Notes: a model not told the origin generated them from the letters alone. Numbered from the stretch's first letter, positions 1 through 12,071 are shown. The stretch is DNA of 64,000 bases from Delphinus delphis (GCF_949987515.2 NC_082698.1:32950070-33014069), one strand, 5' to 3'. Numbers and translations are program-made.

Positions 1-712
1 AGCTTGGTCCAAGGGTAAGGGCCAGGGCTGGAGAAAAAGAAGGTGGTTTTGAACATGGGATGGAAATTTTTTTTCTTCAGTCCATTGCCCTTGAACATGT
101 GTAATTTTGAAGGCGTAAGAAGAATCTACCTTGGGATCCCTGTAACAGAGAGTGTTCTCTCTAGTTTGGTGGGCACAACGGCGTTCCTTGTGGGTGCCAT
201 GGGGACCACACACAGTGCTCTGGCATCCAGAGCTGCTGTAGAGATATGAGACCAATAGTATCTCCATCCAGGTCCATGGCTCAGACATCACCAGAATCAC
301 TGGATTTTCCACCAGGAGCAACTCACCCTTACTGTCCCACAGTAGTGACAGCCCCACAGACATAGGAGGTGGCAAATGATCCCAGCAGGGAGCCTAAGCA
401 GCAGAGAAGGAAAATGAAGATGTTTGGGAGCGCATGTGCGACGTTCCCTGGCATTCTCAGAAACTGAAAGGGGTCTTTGAGGAGGGGCTGGCAATTCTGG
501 GAGAGTTGATGAAAGCACAGAGAGAGAAGAACAGCGTGTGCTGTGGTTCTGATCCCAGTTTTCCCCTCAAGCTGGTGACCTAGGAAACACACATCGTGCA
601 AGTAAACAAATGATTATTATGAGGCTTAAAAGATCCAGCTTGGCCCTGCCTCCTTTTACACTCAGACATGCAAACTGGTGTCAGTTTAAGCAGCTTTCTC
701 AATAGAGCAGGT
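1..712. other. Stretch without recognised features
   Basis: No coding pattern, splice-flanked ORF or repeat that I can name. The short ORFs here show no domain. Confidence 0.5.
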
Positions 713-739
713 TTTTTTTTTCTTTTTTTTTTTTTGAGA

Positions 740-1245
740 AGTAATTCTTTATTTTTGAAAACTCACACTGCAGTATTAGGGGTACAGAAACATCCTGTCT
801 GCAACTTATCTTGAAATCATTCAGAAAGAAAAATATGTAACTGAGTATGTATGTGTGTGTGTGAGGGAGAGAGAAAGAGAGAGAAGGCTAAAGCAAAAAG
901 CAAATGTGTTAAAATATTAAAATTTGGGTAATCTAGGGCCTCCCTGGTTGCGCAGTGGTTGAGGGTCCGCCTGCCGATGCAGGGGACACAGTTTGTGCCC
1001 CGGTCCGGGAGGATCCCACATGCCACGGAGCGGCTGGGCCCGTGAGCCATGGCCGCTGAGCCTGCGCGTCTGTAGCCTGTGCTCTGCAACGGGAGAGGCC
1101 ACAACAGTGAGAGGCCCATGTACCGAAAAAAAAAAAAAAAAAAATTGGGTAATCTAAGCAAACAGTATCCAGGAATTTTTTTTTCTATTCTTGCAACTTT
1201 TTTTTTTTTTTGTCTGAAGTATGTCCCATTAAAATACAAAAGAAA
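740..1245 (+). repeat. Old LINE-type 3' end, interrupted by a SINE
   Basis: The text gcagtattaggggtacagaa, the GA-rich tract at 860-890 and ctattcttgcaac after the SINE resemble the 3' end of an ancient L1-like element. Both halves join if the SINE at 936-1140 is removed. I cannot name the subfamily. Confidence 0.45.
936..1140 (+). mobile_element. CHR-2-type SINE with TSD
   Basis: tRNA-derived head, CHR-2 body ending in gaggcccatgtaccg, then poly(A). It is flanked by aatttgggtaatcta at 921-935 and a near copy after the tail at 1142-1156. Confidence 0.92.
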
Positions 1246-1854
1246 AAAAAGAAAAGAAAAAATGAAGGAAATTGCAGATGTGAGAGACACTGATAACAGC
1301 TGGAGAACGGGAGTTAATCAGAAAATTCAGGGAAAAGGAATGGAAAGAAGAAAGGAGAGCCTGTATTCACGGGGAGAGGCAGTTGAGCAGCAGAAGAGAG
1401 AGCGCTCGAGGGAGTGAAGGAAAGCATCCGGTGCGACAGGACCTAGAGCAGAGTTTTTGAAGCAGCAAGTCAGCTGCATTAGTGGGTTGCAAAATCAGTC
1501 TAGTAGGTCAAGCAGAATTTTAAAGAATAAAATAGTTTTGAATCCAAAATTGGACTGTACTGCACCTATAAGAGTAGCTGTTGCCTTGTGAAGCCTTTGT
1601 TTCCATTCTTTGGATATGTATGTGTGTGTGTGTGTTCAGGGTTGCAATATAAAATGTATTTCTTACAATTGGTTTATAACCTCCCCCCACACACAAAAAA
1701 AAAAAAAAAGAAAGAGAAAAAGAAAACATTACCTTACAGGATGTTGAAGAGCTTCACCCACCCCCAGGAGTCTGTGAAATGGCAGAGAAATGTTGATCTC
1801 AATTCCAGTAACTTTCACTTACTGATTGAGAGCAGCAATCAGACCTGTTGGAAT
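1246..1854. other. Purine-rich and simple-sequence stretch
   Basis: An A/G-rich tract (1240-1420), a (TG)n run near 1619-1634 and an A-run at 1695-1720. No gene seen. Confidence 0.5.
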
Positions 1855-2010
1855 ATCATTTCTGTTATTTACTAGCTGTGTGACCTTGGGCGAGTTGCTT
1901 AGCTTCTCTGTGCCTCATTTTCCACACTGGTAAAGTGGAAGTAATACCTTCTTTGCATTGTTGATATTAGGATTAGTAAGAGTGCACGCGAAAGGCATGT
2001 CACAAAGAAG
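1855..2010 (+). repeat. MIR SINE fragment
   Basis: Contains tactagctgtgtgaccttgg, the conserved MIR core, followed by the usual gagttgctt and cctcattttcc. Confidence 0.85.
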
Positions 2011-2175
2011 GCGTTCAATTTCTGATAACTCTCCCAGAATTAAATGGGAAGAGGGGGAGAGGGCAGTGAGCAGAGGGCCAGATCTTAAAGATTAGAAGTA
2101 GTGTGTCACCAAGGACTCTTTGGTAGAGAGTGATGGACACTGACTCTGCCCATCTAAGCATAAAAGGACCTTACT

Positions 2176-2501
2176 GGGCCTCCCTGGTGGTACAGTGGTT
2201 GGGAATCCGCCTGCCAGTGCAGGGGATACGGGTTCGAGCTCTGGTCTGGGAGGATCCCGCATGCCGCAGAACGGCTAAGCCCGTGTGCCACAACTACTGA
2301 GCCTGCACTCTAGAGCCTGCATGCCACAACTACTGAAGCCTGTACGCCTGGAGCCCGTGCTCTGCAACAGGAGGGGCCACCGCCATGAGAGGCCCGTGCA
2401 CCACAACGAGGAGTAGCCCCCACTCGCAGCGACCGGAGAAGGCCAGTGCGCAGCAGCGAAGACCCAATGCAGCCAAAAATAAATAAATAAATATATTAAA
2501 A
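2176..2501 (+). mobile_element. CHR-1-type SINE with TSD
   Basis: Long form with the ccacaactactgagcctg repeats, cgcagcgaccggagaaggcc and a (AAATA)n tail. Flanked by taaaaggaccttact (2161-2175) and taaaggaccttact (2502-2515). Confidence 0.92.
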
Positions 2502-2515
2502 TAAAGGACCTTACT

Positions 2516-3104
2516 GCCATGGTGATGGAGTGACTCACAGAAGGGCTGTCCAAGCAGGCTTCAGAAATAGAGAAATTTGTGGGAGCTTGGGGATCTAGGC
2601 AGCAGGAGCTAATGGGCAGTGTCCTCTGGTGAATCCACTCCTACCAGTTCTTATCCACATGTTCCTGCTGAAGGAGAGAGTCCATTGGGCTCAGCTGGAG
2701 TCAGGTACCCTCCCATTTGCCATGGGAAGCCAGGGCACCTTGACTGGCAATCCCACCAAGAGTGCACACTGTGGGAGAGGAGTGGCTCCCCAAAGGAAAC
2801 TAAGGTGCTACTACCAGAAGCAAAGAGGATGGATGCTGGGCAGGCAAAACCAAGGGACACTCACTACAGGACGTGTGCCAGCGTCTGTTAGGCTAGGGCA
2901 AAGGGAAATGATAGCAGCTATCATCCCAAATCCATCCTCAAGATTTTAAAGTGCAATGACCAGGGGACAATTTAGACAAACAAATGAATAATTTCCCAAA
3001 AGTCAGCTAAACTCTTATGTCCTGACTGTGGAATCAGGGCATTTTCAACTCTTGTGGTCCAAGAGAGCAGAAGTTTGGCCAAGAGGGGAGTTGAAAAGGC
3101 AACA
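2516..3104. other. Stretch without recognised features
   Basis: Apparently single-copy. A 106-codon ORF at 2629-2949 has no recognisable domain and is probably chance. Confidence 0.4.
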
Positions 3105-3380
3105 ATAACAAAAGCTGACACAGGATGCATATCATGTGCCAGCTGCTGTTCTAAGCACTTTATTAATATTAATTCATTTAATCCTCGTAACAATCCCATG
3201 GGCTAGATATTATTATTATTATTTTTATTTTCTCTATATTTATAGGAGAAGAAAAGGAGGTCCAGGAGGTTAGAGAACATGCCCAGTGTTCCACAACTAG
3301 TGAGGAGTGGCAATGGGATCTAACCCAGGCATTCTGACTCTGGTGCCCAAGGTATTAGTCGCTATTGGACACTGCCTCTC
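3105..3380 (-). repeat. MIR SINE
   Basis: Reverse-strand MIR: atcatgtgccagctgctgtt, ttaatcctcgtaacaatccc and ggcattctgactctgg in the order expected of a near-complete copy. Confidence 0.85.
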
Positions 3381-3773
3381 CAAAGGGCAGTGTGGGATGT
3401 GGGATACTAGGGGCCGCTTTGGAGGCGCATAGCGTCTCCCTGGCTAGGCACCGCTATTGAACTACAATTCCCAGCATGCAACTGGGCTATCGTCTTAACC
3501 TCTTCCTCACCAAAAGTTCCTCACTGTCTTGGGTAAAAAGTTTTTTAATGGCAAAGGTGGCAAAATCTGGTTTCCCTAAAGCATGATTATGAGATGAGAG
3601 CATAAATGCAGATGTCAGTGGGAGTAAATAGAGGAGAGGGCAATATTCGAGGTTAAAATATCCTCTGCAGTTTTTAGTGTTTGCAGGAAGACATTGGAGA
3701 TCAGCATGGGAAAGACTGTTTTTTAACTTGGAACTGTGTACCAGGAAAATGGCAACAAGGGTGTTTTAAAGCA

Positions 3774-3953
3774 CCCATTCTCAAACATGGCTGCAGTTTG
3801 GAATCAGCTGGGGAAATAAAAAAAAATACTTAATGCTTAGGTTACATCCCTAGAGGTCCTGATTTAATTAGTCTGGAGCATGACCTGGACTTCGAGACTT
3901 TAAAAATCGCATTAAATTCTAAAGTGCGGCAAAATTTGAGAATCCTTGTTTTT
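3774..3953. repeat. hAT-type DNA transposon fossil (MER20-like)
   Basis: Ends attctcaaacatggctgc and aaaatttgagaatccttg are the inverted ends typical of MER20/MER5-type nonautonomous hAT elements, about 180 bp apart. Confidence 0.6.
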
Positions 3954-4055
3954 GAAGGGAAATATTCAGGTGTAGTCATAACGATGAATCAAATTGTGAC
4001 TAGTTCAAGGAAGCTTTTAAGAAAAAAGAGAGGGAGACACTCTAGGCTCTAAAAG

Positions 4056-4187
4056 CAGTGGTTCTCAGCCCTGTCTGTACATTAAGATCACTAAGGAAAT
4101 GTGTTCAAAAAAATACAGATACCTCACCCCAGACCAATTGAATTAAAATCTCTGGGGGTGTATTTTAGTGCTGAAGCAACCCCAGAA
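4056..4187. repeat. hAT-type fossil (MER20-like), one end
   Basis: Starts cagtggttctcagccctg and contains ccagaccaattgaattaaaa and tctctgggggtg, the standard interior. It abuts the MER5A-like copy that follows. Confidence 0.6.
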
Positions 4188-4361
4188 CAGTGGTTCTCAA
4201 AGTGTGTTCTTAGATTAGCAGCATCAGCATCACCCAGAAATTTGTTAGAGATACAAATTCTTGGGTCCCACCCCAGGGTCTCGGGGGTGGGGCCCAGTAA
4301 TCTGTGTTTTCATAAGGCTTCTAGGTGATTCTGATACACTTTCAAGCTTTGAGAACCCCTG
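4188..4361. repeat. MER5A-like hAT transposon
   Basis: Begins cagtggttctcaaagtgtg and ends gctttgagaacccctg (inverted ends), with agcagcatcagcatcaccc and gggtggggcccagtaatctg between. The length fits an intact MER5A. Confidence 0.8.
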
Positions 4362-5177
4362 CCTTGGGATGTAAGCTCCAGGCAGGAACCTGCTCTAACA
4401 TGTTCACCAGCAAGCCTTGCAAAGTGTTAGAATGTGCCTTTTTAGTCTGTTATGTTAATGGCGCTCAAGGAACCACACATCCCAGTGTCCATGCCCTGTG
4501 CCCCCTCCCCTGGAAGCCAGCCAGGCTGGTCCTCCTTAAGCAATAAAATGTGGCAGAAGTGATACTGTTCCAGTTCCAGTCCAGAGTCCCAAGAAGACCC
4601 AACAGCTTCTGCTTTGGGGCTTTTTGGAGCCCTGAGGTGCAGTGTAAGATGTCAGGCTCCTTGTGAAAAGGCCATACAGAGAGTTAGAAATCCTAAGACT
4701 GTAAAGAGAGATCCAGCCACCCTATCATCCAGGCTGAGTTCAGCCCCAAATAGATCTGCCAGGTGAATGCAGCCACAAGAGTGACCACTGGCAAGACCAG
4801 CAGAAAAAACTCCCAGTTGAGCCCAGACCAGATCGAAGAGCTGTGAGCAAATAAAATGATTGCTGTGTGAAGCCAGTGTGTTTTGGGTGGTTTGTTAATG
4901 CAGGAACAGGAAAAAGAAAAAAGGAAAAGAAAAAGAGACACTGCTCAATAAATAGTTGTTGAACTAATGGGTAAAAGTGCTATAGGGACATGGAGCTGGA
5001 ACATAGCCTCCCTCCTTTGTCAAAGGAGGAAAAACAGGAGTTGGAAAGAAAGCAGGGATATTCTATCCAGTTGATGAAGAGGATGGCTAAGAAGGGAATT
5101 TTGACCAGAAGCCAATAATGCTATACCCATACCCAGACAGCAAAGGCCCACAATACCCAGCCAAGAATAGAAGAATT
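4362..5177. other. Stretch without recognised features
   Basis: No gene or nameable repeat; an A/G-rich run near 4908-4940. Confidence 0.4.
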
Positions 5178-5186
5178 AAAGGTACT

Positions 5187-5955
5187 CTTCTTTTTAAATT
5201 TTGTTTTATTGAAGTATAGCTGACTTACAATGTTGTGTTCATTTCAGGTGTACAATGAAGTGATTCAGTTATATGGGTATGTATACATATATTTGTATAT
5301 GTGTATATATATATATTCTTTTCAGATTCTTTTCCATTATATATTACAAGACATTGAATACAGTTCCCTGTGCTATACAATAGGAACTTGTTTATTCATC
5401 CTACATATAATAGTTTGTGTCTGCTAATCCCAAACTCCCAATCCATTCCTCCCCCACCTCTCCTCCCCCTTGACAACAACAAGTGTGTTCTCTATGTCTA
5501 TGAGTATGTTTCTGTTTCATAGATAAGTTCATTTGTGTCATATTTTAGATTCCACATATAAGTGATATCATATAGTATTTGTCTTTCTCTTTCTGACTAA
5601 CTTCGCTTAGTATGATCATCTCTAGGTCCATCCATGTTGCTGCAAATGGCATAATTTCTTTTTTTTATATGGTTGAGTAATATTCCACTGTATATATGTA
5701 CCACATCTTCTTTATCCATTCCTCTGTCAGTGGACATTTAGGTTGTTTCCATGTCTTGGCTATTGTAAATAGTGCTGCAATGAACATTGGGGTGCATGTA
5801 TCTTTTCGAGTTATAGTTTTCTCTGGATATATGCCCAGGAGTGGGATTGCAGGATCATATTTCAACTCTATTTTTAGTTTTTTGAGGAACCTCCATATGT
5901 TCTCTATAATGGTTGCACCAATTTACATTCCCACCAACAGTGTAGGAGGGTTCCT
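5187..5955 (-). mobile_element. 5'-truncated L1 with TSD
   Basis: The 3' UTR and the C-terminal end of ORF2 on the minus strand; 5665-5865 gives [17 protein letters not shown], a standard L1 ORF2 tail. Flanked by aaaggtact at 5178-5186 and 5956-5964. Confidence 0.9.
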
Positions 5956-5989
5956 AAAGGTACTAACTCTTGCTACCACGTACTGAATA

Positions 5990-6315
5990 CTGATTATATG
6001 CCAGATATACAGATGAAACTTTTTTCCTATATTAGTGTTCACTAACAATATTATATATTTATAATATATATTATACATATACATTATATAATACATAAGT
6101 AGTATATTATATATAATATTATGTAATTATATATATTTGAATTATATATTGATTCTTCTCAACAAGTTTGTATGATAAGTACTATTATTACCCCATTTTA
6201 CAGAAAAGGAAATGAAAGAGCAAAGAGGTTAAATCACTTGCCCAAAGTCACACAGCTACTATTAATTGGAACTCAACTCATATTTGTCTGATTCCCAAAT
6301 TTAAGCTTTTAAGCA
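5990..6315 (-). repeat. MIR interrupted by an AT-rich tract
   Basis: tactgattatatgccagata at the left, and ttaccccattttacagaaaa then cttgcccaaagtcacacagc at the right are MIR parts. About 100 bp of AT repeat (6045-6145) separates them. Confidence 0.75.
6045..6145. repeat. AT-rich, partly self-complementary low-complexity tract
   Basis: Almost only A and T, with repeated atata/tatat blocks able to pair with each other. Confidence 0.8.
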
Positions 6316-6339
6316 CACAGTAGGGCCAACCTATTCAGA

Positions 6340-6580
6340 AAAACTGAATAGTGACCCAGATTGTAGAATCTGATAGATCTGAGTTCAAATCTCGGTATTG
6401 CCACCACTGGCTGTGGGATCTTGTTTGAATCACTTAACCTCTCTGGGTCTCAATTTCTTTGTGTAAAATGAGATTAATAATGCTAACCTCACAGGCTTTT
6501 GACAAGGTCGGGTGAAATTGTGTCAATGAAAGCATTTGATATGAGTAAGTTATCAAATAAGTATGTGGGGTTATTATCCT
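6340..6580 (+). repeat. MIR SINE
   Basis: Contains gagttcaaatctcgg, aatcacttaacctctctggg and aaaatgagattaataatgc in MIR order. It is inverted relative to the MIR just upstream. Confidence 0.8.
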
Positions 6581-7568
6581 ATCCTAATCTCATTTACTGA
6601 GTTAAATTCCATCCTCCCTCCCCAACTGGCTCTTGTCTCTGATTCTTCCTCTTCTGTTTTATCTCCCTTTGTTGTAAGGGTACCCAAGATTTGTTTTAAT
6701 CAGGTGTGATAAGAACATGCAGACATGGAAATAACTGTCATGAAGGAATAAGTTGTGATAGTTTCCTGGAGTATAAAACAGGAGGCATGGCACACCACGC
6801 AGGGGGGCCATGTGGGGAAGCACTAGCGTTGGTCAGGAGGCAGAGGGAGTAAAGAAAAAATGTGGACAAGAGCCTTTATTGCACTAGTTGAATAATCTCA
6901 GTGGGCTTTGGGGCACTGGAGCTGTCCCTAATTATCTGGTACCTGCCTCTGAGATGATTAGTGGTCGGGAATGTGAGAGCCCAGCAGAGGAGGTGGTTGG
7001 AGATATGGGCTCTGCATTGGTTGGTTTATATGTGAGAGATATGTTCACAGGTGAGTCATTTACTCTCTCTAGGAATTGGCTAACCCTGGGAGGGGCAGTC
7101 CTTCCAAAGTCAGCAAGGGCCCGGATGTCAAACCTTTAGAATAAAGAAAATAAAAAGACATGCTGAATACATCCTTCCAGCCACTCCTCAATAGGAAGCA
7201 ACTGACTGTGCTCTAAGAGCACTGGGAACAGCATGGAAGCCTGGATAACCGCCCATTAGGAGTGGTGGTCTGCAAGGAAGGGAGTAGGAAGGTCAGTGAT
7301 TCCAGGAGAATTTCAGCCCTGGCACTATTAGTTTACCAAGATTCCAAGCCCATCACAGAGTGGAACCTAGGTAAACAGGATGAAAGGCAGCAAGTTGTAC
7401 TGCTTATGAAAGCCTCCTTGAAGGCAGGACCCACGATTTATTTATCTTTCTATCTCCTTGAATGAATGATTATTCAGTAGGAAAAACAGCTAAAATGGCC
7501 TTATAAAAGAGAAAAGATAGAGCTGTGGGCTGGTAATTTTCTTTACTCTAAAAAAAAAAAAAGAACTT
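6581..7568. other. Stretch without recognised features
   Basis: No gene or nameable repeat. ORFs of 67-83 codons show no domain. Confidence 0.4.
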
Positions 7569-7585
7569 TGATTTGCTTAATTTTT

Positions 7586-7806
7586 TTTTTTTTTTTTTTT
7601 TTTTTTTTGCGGTACGCGGGCCTCTCACCGTTGTGGCCTCTTCCATCGCGGAGCACAGGCTCCGGACGCGCAGGCTCAGTGGCTATGGCTCACGGGCCTA
7701 GCTGCTCCACGGCATTGGCATGTGGGATCTTCCGGGACCGGGGCACGAACCCGTGTCCCCTGCATCGGCAGGTGGACTCTCAACCACTGCACCACCAGGG
7801 AAGCCC
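7586..7806 (-). mobile_element. CHR-2-type SINE with TSD
   Basis: Poly(T), then the reverse-strand CHR-2 body ending ccaccagggaagccc. Flanked by tgatttgcttaattttt at 7569-7585 and 7807-7823. Confidence 0.93.
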
Positions 7807-8029
7807 TGATTTGCTTAATTTTTATTCCCAAAGGTAAGTAAGCTGAGTTTACACATTTTCACAACTGTCTTCAATATTGAGAAGAAACTGAATTAGCTAT
7901 GGATTGGAGAACGTTGCTTATGTCCCCAAAGGAAGAGCCCCTTCTGGCTCATGATGGTGGGAGAAATTGAACCAGCCATGCTTTTTTTCCCTGGTTAAAT
8001 TTTCAGGTGAGGAAAAAGGATGTAATTGA

Positions 8030-8095
8030 TGATGAAGAGGTTGGTGATGATAAGGATAATGATGATGATGATCTAGTGATAATGACAATGATGAC
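8030..8095 (+). repeat. Degenerate GAT/GAC trinucleotide tract
   Basis: Repeated gatgatgatgat, gataat and gatgacgac units. Confidence 0.8.
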
Positions 8096-8097
8096 GA

Positions 8098-8310
8098 CTG
8101 ACACTTAACAGGTGTTTATAATGTGCCAGTCACTGTTGTAGGTGCTTTAGAACCATTACTCCATCTAATCTTAACTAATACATTGTTTGGTTATTATGGA
8201 CTCCCAATTTATAAATGAGGAAGCTGAGACACAGAGGCTAGGCAGCTTGCTCAAGATTAAGAGATTAATCTGGCTTTAAACTGAGGCATTCCATGCTGCT
8301 AATCACTCCA
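8098..8310 (-). repeat. MIR SINE
   Basis: aatgtgccagtcactgttg, then ataaatgaggaagctgagac and aatcactccacagcactg match reverse-strand MIR. Confidence 0.8.
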
Positions 8311-9319
8311 CAGCACTGTTTCCTTGCTTCAGAGTGGTTTCTTGAAACAAAGATGATCTCAGCTTATTCACACCCTGGCAGGCAAGAGGTGTGTAAGTGC
8401 AGAACCCCAGTGAGGTGATGTGTATTGAGCCTTTGTGCTAGCCTGGTCATGTAGCCAGTGTTGATCCTTGGAAGAGCTGTGGCGTATGGGACGTTTGTCT
8501 CTGGGACATGGAAGGAAGATAAATGGGCTAAGATCTGGTTCTGTCATGGATGAGTTATATGACATTGGGCACAGCTCTTGAGAACTAGGTTCTGGTTTTC
8601 AAAGGAAGCTCTTGCACTGGATGATCTCTATGGATCCTGTGCATGTCAACTGCCCCTGCCAGAAATCCTATTAGAGGTTAGATTATTAGAAAGGCAAGGA
8701 GAGTGTTGAGCAGGTTCTTGAACATCCAAACATAGTAGGTAATAGCTATTTGGGTGCCCTGAGGAGGTCTGAAAACCTGGGGCTTAGTTGCCTGCTGCTT
8801 CACTTTGTGCCATATGCCTGTAGCTGGCGAATGGATAACATCACTCGTGGCTATTCCTGGATGCTCAAAAAACCTGAAAAGGAAGGAATGATTATTTAGT
8901 GAGGAGAATATTACAGAAGACACTGGGGAGAGCAGGGTAGGGAGGGAGGACTTTTCACTATTTTGGTCTTAGAACACCCCAGTGGATATCGACTAAGGGC
9001 AGTACTGCCTTCCTGGGAAGTGTTTGGAAATGGATAAGAGCATTTCTGTTCTCACCCTGGCTGCAGTTGTTGGACTGGAAATGCTAACATCCTGAAACTC
9101 TTGGGACCTCCACACACAACGAAGAATTGTCCAGGCCAGCATGCTCTGAGCGTTCCCACTGAGGAAGAATAAAAGAAGTTCTCATAGTGGGGAACATAAA
9201 AAACTTCTTTGTGCATTTTTGTGAACATTAATCAATAATCCATTAACTCGGGGAAGCTGAATGCTCTTCACACAGAATCCAAAACAAACTGACAGATATC
9301 CTCCGGCAAGAACTCTGGA
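8311..9319. other. Stretch without recognised features
   Basis: Apparently single-copy; no coding signal. Confidence 0.4.
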
Positions 9320-9440
9320 GAGGCTGTGTGGCCTTAGACAAGGCGTTTCATTTCTTTAGGCCTCAGTTTCTCCATCTTTATAGCACTAACATTCTATAAC
9401 TTCCTAATTCCTCTTCTCAGAAAGGAGAAATACCTCGTAA
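9320..9440 (+). repeat. MIR fragment
   Basis: ggctgtgtggccttagacaa and aggcctcagtttctccatc are MIR core sequence. Confidence 0.7.
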
Positions 9441-9469
9441 AAATCAAGGCTTGGAAAGCCTTTGTTTTT

Positions 9470-9973
9470 CTCATTTTGTGTATGGCAGATACATGTACTG
9501 TAGTTAACTGAAATGCATATGGCAAAGCTTAAATCCAAAGTATACAGAAGCATACTTTATTGACTCTACTGACTATAGTTAATAATACAGTGTTGCATAT
9601 TTGAAAGTAAATCTTGTAAGTTCTCATCACAGGAAAAAAATTTTTGTAACTATGTAGAGTGATGGACGTTAACTAGGCTTATTGTGGCGATCATTTTGCA
9701 ATATTTACAAACATGGAATCATTATGTTGTATACCAGAAACCATACAACGTTATATGTCAATTATACCTCAATTTTTTTTTTTTTTTTCGGTACGCGGGC
9801 CTCTCACTGTTGTGGCCTCTCCCGTTGCGGAGCACAGGCTCCGGGACCAGCCGCTCCGCGGCATGTGGGATCTTCCCGAACCGGGGCACGAACCCGTGTC
9901 CCCTGCATCGGCAGGCGGACTCTCAACCACTGCGCCACCAGGGAAGCCCTATACCTCAATTAAAAAAAAGTAT
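9470..9973 (+). repeat. Old L1 3' end, interrupted by a SINE
   Basis: gttctcatcacaggaaaaaa, gtaactatgtagagtgatgg and gtcaattatacctcaatt are typical of ancient L1M 3' ends. The copy resumes after the SINE at 9774-9950. Confidence 0.75.
9774..9950 (-). mobile_element. CHR-2-type SINE with internal deletion and TSD
   Basis: Poly(T) and CHR-2 body on the minus strand, lacking about 31 bp in the middle (ctccgggaccagccgctcc in place of the usual longer text). Target duplication tatacctcaatt on both sides. Confidence 0.9.
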
Positions 9974-9979
9974 TCAGAA

Positions 9980-10104
9980 GGGACTTCCCTGTTGGTCCAG
10001 CGGTTAAGACTCCATGCTTCCACTGCAGTGGGCATGGGTTCGATTCCTGATCAGGGAACTAAGATGCCGCATGTTGCATCGCATAGCAAAAAAAAAAAAA
10101 AAAA
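9980..10104 (+). mobile_element. Short tRNA-derived CHR-family SINE
   Basis: ggacttccctgttggtccag head, ttcgattcctgatcaggg B-box region and poly(A), about 125 bp. Flanks gtattcagaag (9969-9979) and gtatacagaag (10106-10116). Confidence 0.85.
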
Positions 10105-10116
10105 GGTATACAGAAG

Positions 10117-10974
10117 CAAATGATCCCAGACTGTTTTTGATAAAGTATGATTTTAACCATTTAGCATTTTCTCTGGAAATATATTTGAATTTTTCAGAGT
10201 CAAACAACAAAAATGTAGGCAAGACCATGGTAGGCCAACCTTCTTACTGGCTTAAAAAAAAAAAGGTTGTTAGGGAATAAAACAAGCATAATTCTAAGTC
10301 ACGGTCAAGGTGAACATAATTGGTCCAGAAAGCGGTGGCTCTAAGAGGCGTTGCCCCAGAGTGAGACTTGTTTATTAGAATATAAATTTGAAAATATGAT
10401 TACTCACCTTCCTTCTTCTTCTATTTTATGCGTGAATTATTCCCGAGATAGTTATTAGCAGTCTTTTTTTTTCTTAAAAGAGACACTCCTTCATCCTTTC
10501 AAGGAGACTATTAACTGCCTTTTTTGTTTGTTTGTTTTGCTTTGTGACTCTGAAATTAAAAGGAAAAACATGTAACTAGACTGCTCATGCTGGAAACTTG
10601 AACTTCATGATGTTGGATTTCAGGCTTGTTGTTTTTGTCTTATCCCTTTAGAAAGGCTCCGTTTTGTTTGGCTTTATATTCTCATTCTGGAAGAACTACG
10701 AGCTTTCCATTGCTATCCGTGACTTGTGGCCTTTATTACACTCATTCGTTTCAGTAGAAATGATGACCCAAGAAGGTTGGAATTTGACCCCAGAAAATGA
10801 CAAGGGAATGACGGAACTGGTTTTGACCATAGGATTAGTGCCCTGCTGGTCCAGGGCAGGATGGGCATCAACAGTGGAAAAGCACTGGGCTTTGACGCCA
10901 GCCCCGCTCTTGGCCTCACATTTGCACTGCCCCTACTGCTCCCAGCAGTGGAGCGAGGAAGATGGAGGAATCAG
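10117..10974. other. Stretch without recognised features
   Basis: A 139-codon ORF at 10664-11083 runs into a MIR and shows no domain or splice context; I treat it as chance. Confidence 0.45.
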
Positions 10975-11130
10975 TACTTGCTGGGCCTCCTATGGGCCAG
11001 GTGCTCAACTGATCATCTTACCTGGCTTGCAAGTGAGGCATTATCATCCTTACTCTGAGGAGCCAGAAGCTCACAGTGATTAAACAACTTGCCCAAGACC
11101 GTACAGCTTGGCTTCAAATTGACTTCTATC
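10975..11130 (-). repeat. MIR fragment
   Basis: cctcctatgggccaggtgct and aacaacttgcccaagaccgt are reverse-strand MIR. Confidence 0.7.
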
Positions 11131-11351
11131 AGTTTCCAAATGTTTATCCTGTAATTTCTTACTTTTGATGTATATGAAATTATAGACAGTTCTTGAGGCC
11201 TTGTCTGTGTGAGGCAACTATTATGTAAAATGTCTGTATGACATTGTTTGTTTATATATATTGTATGAGGCACAGAAGTGACCGAGGCTGACCCAGCCCT
11301 GGCTCTGGAGGCTCTCTGGGGAAACCTGGGGGATTCCTTGGTCATCCCAAT

Positions 11352-11560
11352 CCAGTAGGCTGCAGTCTAGTGTTGTGGCTACAACTCAAGTCCTGGCTTT
11401 GCCACTTACCATCTAAGTGACCTTGGGAAAGTTTTTATACTTCGTCATCCTCTGTTTTCCTCATCTGTAGAATGGAGATAATACTAGTAACCCACCTCAC
11501 AGGATTGCTATGAAGAGGAAATGAGATACTGTAAGATATGTTTAGCATAGAAAGTTATTA
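11352..11560 (+). repeat. MIR SINE
   Basis: gtcctggctttgccacttac, aagtgaccttggg, ttcctcatctgtagaatgg and acctcacaggattgctatg follow MIR order. Confidence 0.85.
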
Positions 11561-12055
11561 TCATTCTGATCTGTCTCCTGCTATTCAAGGTACCTTTATA
11601 AGAGCCTCCACCTCCTGAAGCTGTCAGAATGACTGAGGGAGGGGGATGAGAGGAAACATCAGGCCTGAGGATGGGGGAGAAGAGACTAGAATGGCAGCCT
11701 GCCTGACCCAGACTATATCCCTCACCCCCAGGCCTGGGTAATAGGTGCCCTAATTCTAGTCTGAGGGTGAATCACAGCCCAGAGATGGTACTTCCTTCTG
11801 TCCCCCTCCTAGAATAGAGCCAGATGTCAGAGGGACTCTCAAATGAGAGCATCAACACGCTGAGATGATTGTTCAAGTTTTTTTCAGGAAAACAACACTT
11901 TCCCCCTTTTGTTCCTCTTCCGAACCAACATTGACGTGAGTTGTGATGGACATGGGCTTAAGTGGAGTATCCATCATCTGACATTTGACTGTAATTATAT
12001 TGCTCAGATTAGAACTAAGTAAACACTGGATTTTTTTCTTTTTTACTATGGACAA
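11561..12055. other. Stretch without recognised features
   Basis: No gene or repeat named. Confidence 0.4.
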
Positions 12056-12071
12056 AGGAATCTTATTTCTT

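Noticed and set aside
817..1290. 157-codon ORF on the minus strand
   Set aside because: Most of it is the complement of a CHR-2 SINE and flanking low-complexity DNA. The same SINE-derived peptide pattern recurs at a dozen other places in the window.
10664..11083. 139-codon ORF on the + strand
   Set aside because: It runs into a reverse-strand MIR, has no domain, and has no splice or promoter context.
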